Position numbers and translations under genes: made by a program | Shown here: one piece after another, positions 56,695-64,000 of the stretch | Position numbering within the stretch: the stretch's first letter is position 1 | How the letters are laid out: every line of letters begins with the position of its first letter | NCBI GenBank assembly: GCA_009103225.1 | Contig: RHPI01002402.1 | Location: 360,935 to 424,934 of the forward strand | Direction: 5' to 3' | Length of the DNA stretch: 64,000 bases | Source: Chlorokybus atmophyticus | Lineage: Eukaryota > Streptophyta > Chlorokybophyceae > Chlorokybales > Chlorokybaceae | Notes under the pieces: generated by a model | What the model saw: the letters and a program-made list of their open reading frames with translations, nothing else | Databases searched by the model: none | Told to the model about the DNA's origin: nothing

Positions 56695-58031
56695 CCCCCT
56701 TCCACCACAATGTCACACATAATGCCATTGATATGTGATGATCAATTGCACACATTGACTTATTAAGTGTGAAAATCGTGCTGTGTTTATGTACGCATGA
56801 TGTGTAAACATGTGTTACAAGTTTACACATCAAAACATACGATTATTTAATAAGGTCGTGTGCTTTTCGATATGAATGTTCCGCTATGCCAACATTACGC
56901 CAACATGATGTTGTTGCGTGCATGCATGTTGCATGCAAGCAACAACCTGGCAATGTACGTGTATGGAAAATATTATGTGCGTATGTGTACACACATGCAC
57001 GTATCATTATATAATCCTATCGTGTTTGGATATCATATGTACAGTGTACATTGGTATGCCCACATCCATATGTGTGCTGGTTCCTGTTCATATATACAAT
57101 TGAAATACATAACCTCCCTCGCACCCACTGTGCCCACCAGCCAGCATCCATATCGCCTGGACCAGTTCACCGTCACTAGTAACATTGAGACCCTCGAAAA
57201 AGTAAACATTCATGCTAAACGGCCTGAATGCTTATTGACGTTGGCCGAAATGTATTGATTCACATGCTATTTGCATAAACTTTAACGACCAACCGTGCAG
57301 TCTGCCCCATCTCTGCTGAAACGAATTTACAAGTTTCACCCACCCGTAAACTGAATGTTCATTGCCGTTAGCGCGTGCAGTTAACAAACTGCACATTCAC
57401 AACATAAAGGCGTATGGCGTGAATGTGCACTTTATGCCATGAATTCTTACATCACTGATAAACGACAGAAGGCATGTCACATGATGACCCTGGATGGCCG
57501 TTGATATTTGACGAGTGCCCATAAATGATTAAGGGCGACATTGCCGTTAATGCAACTTGCCCGCAGCCAGGCCGGTGCACCAGGCCAAGCGCTTGGCCTG
57601 ATCGTGTTAGCCTGGTGGCGTGTAGGCGTCAAGGCAACGTAGCCTTGCCACGCAAAGAAGACCACGCCAGCCTGCCTGGCCTGCGTGGCCTGACCGCCGG
57701 ACCAGCGATTGCTTCGGCGGCGCTTGGCCTGGCCTCTTGCAGGTTTGGGCTTTAACCGGCCGCTTTGTTGGCGGAGATAAAACTTTGTGTCCGTTCACGG
57801 CATGAGGCTGAGGGTGAGGGCGTGAGAGGACCAGGGGGGAAGTGGGAGAGCAAGCTCGCTAGAGGCAGGGTGGTGCTGCGCAGCTCTCTCTCTCTCTCTC
57901 TCTCTGCACACTCCCCATGCTCCACTAGATTAGCACTCCCTTTATCACTCTTTCTAAGTGTGTGAGATGCTCTCACAAAGACAGCCACACATTGTCATTA
58001 AAGCGTTTTGTACACACACATTAGCACACGC

Positions 58032-58537
58032 TGTAACAAACCACTAGGCCACAAAAGCACGGAGTGTGTTTTGTGGCCATTGTGGCGTTATTATTTAGTC
58101 GTTCGTGACATTCCCCCCCACTTAGGTATCTAATGTACTCATCAGATGTGAGTTTTTACAGGGCTTCTCGTCACTGAGCAGTGGAAGCGTTTTTGCAATC
58201 ATCTCTGAGCAGTCGCAGCGCGCATTGCGCGTATGGGACCGACTGTCAGTCGCCGTCAGGCAAGTCGCGCAGTACTACCCAGCGGCGGCTCCAGGTACGC
58301 GCGACGCGTCAGAATGTCCGACTGCCGTCCGGCAAGTCGCGCATTGACGCGCGACCCATTATGGATTGATAACAACAACCTCAAAAATCCTTCTTGGTCT
58401 ACCGCTGCCAGGCGGTTTCGACCTCAGGACCTTTTTGGTCTCAAGCTCCGATGACCAATGTAACAAACCACTAGGCCACAAAAGCACGGAGTGTGTTTTG
58501 TGGCTATTGTGGCGTTATTATTTAGTCGTTCGTGACA
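58032..58537. mobile_element. Candidate miniature LTR retrotransposon (TRIM/SMART-like), 506 bp
   Basis: Two 79-bp direct repeats, 58032-58110 and 58459-58537, differ at one position (TGGCCATTG versus TGGCTATTG). Each begins TGTAACAAACC and ends TCGTTCGTGACA, the TG...CA ends expected of LTRs. The 348-bp interior has no coding frame. It contains an internal pair of near-repeats ending GGCAAGTCGCGCA at about 58241-58271 and 58317-58343. Flanks CACGC and CACAC match at 4 of 5 positions, a poor target-site duplication. I see no certain tRNA primer-binding site or polypurine tract, so a simple segmental repeat is the alternative. Confidence 0.55.
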
Positions 58538-59877
58538 CACACATACTGTGTATGCACGTGCTACAACCTCTATACGCACGTGCACACCCATGCATGCATT
58601 GTCCTTGCTGACTGCTTGTGGTCCTGCTGAGGGCACGACGCATCATTATTGGGTTCATTTGCCTTGCTGTGTTTGCATCAACTGCTGATTGTTGATATTG
58701 CCCGTTGGCTTAGTGCTACCTTGGCTCTGTGCATTTGATTGCTGCTGCCTTTGCTGCTACTACTTACTACTGCATGCGCCCTAGCACTAGTTTGGCTGCT
58801 AACATGCTCACTACTATTGCTGTGTGGCACTGCACTGAATAGCATATAAAGTCACCTCATTGTTTTTGCGTGGGCTGCTTGCTAGCTGGCCTTCCGATGT
58901 GAAGTGCATTCTATGCTTGCATGCACGCGTACACAAGCACACGCATGCAAGCATCACATCATTTATATTCATCTATATCACCATTACTTAAAACTACTTT
59001 GGCTATACACTCTCACTATGACGCCGTCTCGCCAGCTCATCCGCTCGCCCTTTCGGGGCCGCCCCTGCAGCGCCTAGAGGCCTTCACGGTTGGCTTGGTG
59101 CCGCCGCTCCGCCCCCACCACCGCCACCTTTGCCTCCGCAGCCGCCTCCACCACTCCCATTGCACCACACACACGCACCGCTGCTGCCGCCGCCGCCGCC
59201 AACGCCGACCCCACCTCCAGCAAAGCGATGATGGTGGCAGTGGTAGGCAGTAACAATAGTGTTGATATGTTACATGTTGCACACCAACGCTTGTTGTGTG
59301 CGCGTAGTCTAGTGATCAAGTATGTGTCTGGCATGCTGAAGGTGTTCGGTTTCCGCCTACTCCATTCGGTTGCAGGAATTGTCCTGTTGACGTTGCCATG
59401 GTCTCTGGACTGTAAACATCACACCTTTCTACTTTTTCTTATCAATGTTCGCGTGCGTGAAAAGTCATGCTCAACGGGCGTAAATGTTCACGCACGTTGC
59501 GTGTGACTGGTCAATACTTTTACGTAACGTGACATACCGTCAGCTATACTACTTAAAAGTCGTAAGCTTAGGCCACATCTCTTTTCCGGAGCCAGACGTT
59601 GGCAATTGGCACCTGGCTGGAAGCCAGCTTCCACTTGCTGCGCATCCCAAAGACTGGCGGGGGAATTGGCACCTGGCTTACCGCGTCGCACCGTCACACC
59701 ATGATATGACACACTAGTCATGTTTCGTGTTTTGTGAAAAGAGAGAATCTGTCACGTGTTCCTAGACGCTGCATGATGCAGTCTGTACGTCGCAAGCAGC
59801 TTTGGACATCTGGACACCAGGGAAGCGCTGACACATTCCTTGCCAGCTGCAAACGCGTCAGCACTCCCCTCGTGTCT

Positions 59878-59915
59878 AGCTCTGATTGGCTCTAACATCT
59901 CCTCTGCATGTCGAT
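59878..59915 (+). repeat. Conserved block containing ATTGG (copy 3)
   Basis: AGCTCTGATTGGCTCTAAC followed by CTCTGCATGTCG, matching the block at 53021. Its upstream context (GTCAGCAC...) also matches. It lies about 500 bp before family copy B. Confidence 0.5.
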
Positions 59916-60329
59916 TCCAACCCTTGGCCAACCACACTCCCAGCCAAAGGGTGGCTGGGGTAAGCTGCAATGCAGCTTCCGCAGTCGCAGCATATACATG
60001 TATAGTCGCAGCATCTTAGTTGAAGCAACTGTGACTATGGCATTCTGGCCTTCTTGCCGTAATGACAAAGTAGACGACACTGTATCATATACACCAGCTT
60101 CTCAAGTGGCATATGCATAGGCTGTCCAGGTGTTGCTGATGCAAGCAAGCATACCCAACCACGCACACGCACAAGCGAAAGGCTAGCAAGAGAGACAATC
60201 AAGCAATAGGCAGGGACAACTAAGCTATGTGCACTATGCCAAGTGCATGGGAGGCGAGTGTGTTACAAGCGGGCAGGCACAGGCCAGGTCATTTAGATCA
60301 TTTAGGCCTATACAACGCCAGCGGCTTTG

Positions 60330-61696
60330 ACAATCCGTTGGCGGAGGACACTGCGTGTACCAGCGCTGCCGCTGGAGGTAGCGCACCTCATGGAGCTGTC
60401 CACGATGCTATGCCCACATCAGACTGCGAGAAGATCGACATTGGGGTGTGGTTCAGGTTAGGACCACCGTTGCGCATTGTGGTGCCAAGTAGTACACAAT
60501 TGCCTGAGAACTAACCAGCATGCATATGGTAGAGCAACGGAATTATAACAATACGCACAGCAACAGATGCAAGGGACTTTGCTAACGGCAGCAAGCAAGG
60601 CTAGACAACAAGCACGCACATATATGCACCTGCGCATGCAGCTAACTGTAATTACGTGTACAAACGGCGAAGTTGTCTTCCAAATTTCTGACATCGCAAT
60701 TTGAGGTGATGACTGCTGGCAGCGTAGCTGTGCAAGCGGGATCCTCAACCGCTGACTTCGTGGCCACTGTCAACACCACTGCGCAAGGTGAGTGCAATCC
60801 GAGTGAGAGAGTGTATGCGCATGCGTCCGTGCGTGCGTGCGCATGAATCTGCGTGTGCGGGATTCTGATCACTTGAATACCGAATTCCACTTCGGGGATG
60901 CTTCTGCGCAGACCTTATTCGCAACCTGGTGGAGTACATTCCATAAGATGGTAGAGGGTTCAGAGGCGCTGACGCACTTCTTGTCGGGCTCTGGCATGTT
61001 GCTGATCCCTGGTCTGAGCATAGTGTCTGCTGGAGTCAGCATCTGGAAACTTACCACGGAAGGACGCCACATGTCAGCAGGTAAGCAGTCACCGCTTGAT
61101 GATACGATATTCGGATGCCAAAGCCAGTTGTCAATTGCCAGCAGTACCAGCATATTGTGTCCCTTCAAGTTTTGATGCACAATCACCAATCTGGCAACAA
61201 CGTACTCTTACTTCGGCACTGTTATGGCAGTGGAACTCAGCTGGGAGATTACTTCGCTGTGCACGGCGTTGACCAAGCTTGTGGTGGACTGCGCGCTGCT
61301 TTTGGGTGGTGCTGCCCTAGTGCCTTGGCTCGTCCCCCTGGGAATTGCACTTGGGGTAAGTCGTGGAGGTGTACAACACAGTGACTACACGCATGCGAGA
61401 ACAGTCAGCATGTGTGCGTACGCACACACGTACACACGCACTCACGGCGAGATACACACATTGCATGCACAGCATGTATGGTACACACCTGTCCTGCCAG
61501 CACAGTCAGTTGCAGTTATTTATCGCTCTGCAATGACCGCTACCTGGTACAGGTAGCGATCACTGTAATTGTTTTGGCAAAACTGGGTGTCGCGAGCTCG
61601 CCCCGGTTTATTAAGTTTGCTGACAAACTCCTGCACATAACTGCGAGGAGCTTCTTGAAGCATCATTGCAAAAGCAAAACCCAACATCTGCAGTAG
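60330..61696 (+). pseudogene. Membrane-protein family, copy B (frameshifted)
   Basis: Blocks homologous to copy A: about 60340-60456 (HDAMPTSDCEKIDIG), 60723-60787 (VAVQAGSSTADFVATVNTTA), 60912-61080 (SEALTHFLSGSGMLLIPGLS), a block ending at 61355 (LTKLVVDCALLLGGAALVPW, then LVPLGIALG) and 61553-61696 (VAITVIVLAKLGVASSPRFI... to the stop). Block 4 is best preserved here and shows a clear hydrophobic helix. Block 1 is shortened relative to copy A, and block 3 has a net 2-nt deletion, which shifts frame and creates a stop in the ancestral frame. Confidence 0.55.
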
Positions 61697-62179
61697 CATT
61701 GACTTCATGCAACATAACCATGGCGCAAGAGTGAAATCCCGCCAGAACCTGCCATGTTGTGGTAGGCTTACACTCTTCACAATAATACTATCACTATTGA
61801 GACGTAATAGTCTTTGTATATATATGTAGTAGCGTAACTTAGCAACTATTGCAGCAACCTTTTGAATAAGCAGAGCTTGTACGACTCTTCAGTAAATGGG
61901 TGTTGTTCTGTATTGCGTGACTCAGGCTGCCCAGCCATACCCCAGTCATCCTTTAGCTGGGGATACTGATTTGACACTTGCAGAACACCGCCACACACAC
62001 CGCGCACAGTACTGGTTGGAGTACTACCCTCGTAGCGCTGTTATTACGTCATTGCCACTGACTTACCTCGCCTTGATGCCGTAACAGCACACGCAATTTC
62101 AGTACACCAGCTACTCGCTTGACGCATTGTACAGCGTTGGGATGTATCAAACGGTGTTATCCACACCAGGTTCCCTTGA

Positions 62180-63299
62180 TTGGCGGAGGTCATAGCTTCC
62201 ATCAGCGCTAGTGATACATGTATTGCACCTGATCATGATGAGGCTGTTCACGATGCTATACCCACATCAGAGAAGATTGACATTGGAATGTCCCTTGCTG
62301 AGGGCGTGTTAGGGACATTATGGTGGACAGTGCACATTTGACTGAGCTCTAACCAGCATGCATATGTTTTTAACTGCACATGCAGCTATTTGTCGTGTTG
62401 GTTGCGTGTATAGACCGCAAAGGTGCCGTCCAAGGTTTTGGCATAGCAGTAAGCCCCCCATTCAAGGTAACTACAATTCCAGTCAAAGAATGCGTGCATG
62501 GGTGCAGGTGTGCGTGCGTGTGTGCTGATGTGCGTGGAATCAGCAGGATGTGGGCACATACTTCAGGGATGTTTCTGCAGACCTCATCACGGCCTGGAGG
62601 CGGCAGTACTACCAGAGCTCTTGGCTTGAGAGACGCTGACGTACTTCTTGGCGGGCTCCGGCGCCTTGTTGATACCCGGTCTGAGCTTGTGTCTGCTGGA
62701 CTCAGCACCTGGATCATCGCCAGGCATGGACGCCACATGTTAGAAAGTCAGCAGTACACTTGCGCAAATGTCAGGTGTTGGATGCCATTGGTTTCATCGA
62801 ATGACTTTCGATTCGATGAGTACAACACCACGACCAAAGCACACTCATATTGCTGCACTACTCTATGGCAGTGGACCTCAGCCTGGAGTTTGCATCGTCG
62901 TGCACGGCCGCGACCAAGTTTGCAGTGGACTGCGCGCTGCTACTGGATGGCGCTCTCCTACTGCCTTAGCTGGTCCCCCTGGCTACTGCACTATCAATGA
63001 GTCGTGCGGGTGCACAACTCATGTACACGCATGCGAGCACACTCATGTGCGTGCGCACAAAGAGAGCGGCATACACATGTATGATATGTAGGATACACAG
63101 CAGTCCTGACAGCAAGCTAACCTGGTGTTCTGTTTCTAACCAGATGGCGGTCATTGCAATCGTGTTGACAAAGCTGGGCATCGCAAACACGCGCCCAATC
63201 ACCAAGTGCATTGAGTACGATGACAACATGCTGCACACGACTGCGAAGAGCTTCTTGAAGCGTCATTGCAGGAGCAAACCCGTCCTACATCTGAAGTAG
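62180..63299 (+). pseudogene. Membrane-protein family, copy C (start lost, stop in helix)
   Basis: Block 1 at about 62190-62310 reads HDEAVHDAIPTSEKIDIGMS, but the ATG of copy A is ATA here (AGGTCATAGCTTCC versus AGGTCATGGCTTCT). The ATVNTT block is missing. Block 3 (about 62580-62750) has a 1-nt deletion before SAGLSTWIIARHGRHM. Block 4 (about 62870-62995) has an in-frame TAG inside the membrane helix. Block 5 (63145-63299) is intact (MAVIAIVLTKLGIANTRPIT to ...VLHLK). Lesions differ from those of A and B. Confidence 0.6.
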
Positions 63300-64000
63300 T
63301 ATTCTCGTTGATGCCACATGACTATAGGTGCCAAGAGTGTAAGGCCAGCGCCTGCTAGGTTCTGGTTTTCAAACTTACAAATCTGCATGGTTACTAAAGT
63401 GTGCTAGTGCAATAGTGCAAATACATAGGATGATCAAAGCTCAGCAACGCTGCTAATGATGCGCAGTGCATTTGAGCAGCTTAACTGATGTCAAGACACA
63501 CTGGCGTGTGTCTTGACATCAGCTAAGCTGCTCGATTATGTTGAACTCTTCACCGCTTGTGACTGCGCCAAAAGGGAACACAGTCCACTGCGGAAAGATG
63601 GGTTTTGGTGCCTTCCATGTTGACTGGTGCTTGCTGATGAACGCTGCCCTAGATTCACATGGTCGACAGCTACATTCTGTTTACAAATTAGCTCTGGCGT
63701 AGTTGACGTGCCAAAGCTAATGTACACAGCTCTGGCATCCAACTAAGCTCCCCGTTCATGCATGCCATGCATGCCGGCAGCGAAGTGCTGTATTGTGAAC
63801 AAGCACGCCACATGCACATCGTATTGCAGCATCCATTACCACAGCACCCAGTGCTGCAATGTTCTTGGCAATACGACCAAGGTGACCGTCTTGCATCACT
63901 CCAAGCCAACGTCAAGCACTAGCAACACTGTTGAAGCCAGGCCCTCTGCTCCACTTCAGCTCCAGCGCAGCGCAACGGCGGCGGCATCTTCCTCTCCCCC
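63300..64000. repeat. Duplicate of the segment 55190-56150
   Basis: Downstream flank of copy C. It shares with 55190-56150 the phrases CCAAGAGTGTAAG, TTTGAGCAGCTT..CTGATGTCA, CTGCGCCAAAAGGGAA, AAGCACGCCACATGCACA, CATCCATTACCACAGCACCC and CTCCAGCGCAGCGCA, in the same order and orientation. Offset is about 8.1 kb; the segment leaves the window at its right end. Confidence 0.85.
63474..63533. repeat. Hairpin with 28-bp arms and 4-nt loop
   Basis: Left arm 63474-63501 (GAGCAGCTTAACTGATGTCA...), loop TGGC, right arm 63506-63533 (...TGACATCAGCTAAGCTGCTC); one mismatch. In the homologous segment near 55497-55530 only the left arm exists, so the inverted copy arose after the segmental duplication. 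Confidence 0.93.

Larger units (their letters stand above)
55176..60374. other. Spacer between family copies A and B; mobile-element remnants
   Basis: About 5.2 kb. 55190-56150 is homologous to 63300-64000. 56616-56693 is a (GA)n tract ending at n56694. 57540-57750 is rich in GGCCTGGC inverted and direct motifs, including AGGCCAAGCGCTTGGCCT. 57883-57905 is (CT)n. The LTR-like element is at 58032-58537. 59100-59230 has (GCC)n-type runs. Minus-strand 56163-56460 is open and of moderate complexity, but I cannot name it. Confidence 0.5.

Overview
The window is nuclear DNA of a eukaryote with dense GT-AG introns. Three things point to a flagellated photosynthetic alga, probably of the green lineage. 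There is a complete-looking IFT121/WDR35 gene (a cilium/flagellum protein). There is a DUF1499 protein with a twin-arginine thylakoid-lumen presequence. There is an F-box/SNF2/RING protein of the type I know from land plants. The assembly contains two long N gaps (10696-10862 and 53359-53550) and four single-n joins, all beside long (GA/CT)n tracts.

Layout. 1-3269 (+): C-terminal part of nucleoporin Nup155. 7180-7627 (-): a two-exon gene for a 100-residue protein of unknown function. 8367-17704 (+): IFT121, with its last exons present twice because of a join in a (CT)n tract. 18673-21736 (-): prenylcysteine oxidase, divergent from 22090-25828 (+), the CCR4-NOT subunit NOT3/5. 27133-27600 (-): ribosomal protein eL28. 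30126-31115 (-): DUF1499 lumenal protein. 32251-34569 (+): the ESCRT-I subunit TSG101/VPS23. 37689-38909 (+): Elongator subunit ELP6. 39504-45068 (-): the F-box/SNF2/RING protein. I built exon models by hand from reading frames and splice sites. For most genes the exon lengths sum to a multiple of three.

From 45.1 kb to the end the character changes. 45.1-50.6 kb is AT-richer, has no convincing gene and is full of short tandem and inverted repeats. At 50618-52569 (-) is the most interesting gene: a predicted secreted-and-anchored protein with three hevein-like chitin-binding modules, one membrane segment and a novel cytoplasmic tail of about 155 residues. From 53.8 to 63.3 kb there are three related copies of a multi-exon membrane-protein gene, each carrying different lesions. 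They sit in a segmental duplication of about 8 kb period. Between them is a 506-bp element with 79-bp TG...CA direct terminal repeats, resembling a miniature LTR retrotransposon.

Most genes here are unrelated housekeeping genes; no operon-like or pathway grouping is evident. The plausible new biology is the chitin-binding membrane protein and the decaying membrane-protein family next to it. Other structural oddities are a perfect 76-bp palindrome at 29400-29475 and long hairpins at 28.4 and 63.5 kb.
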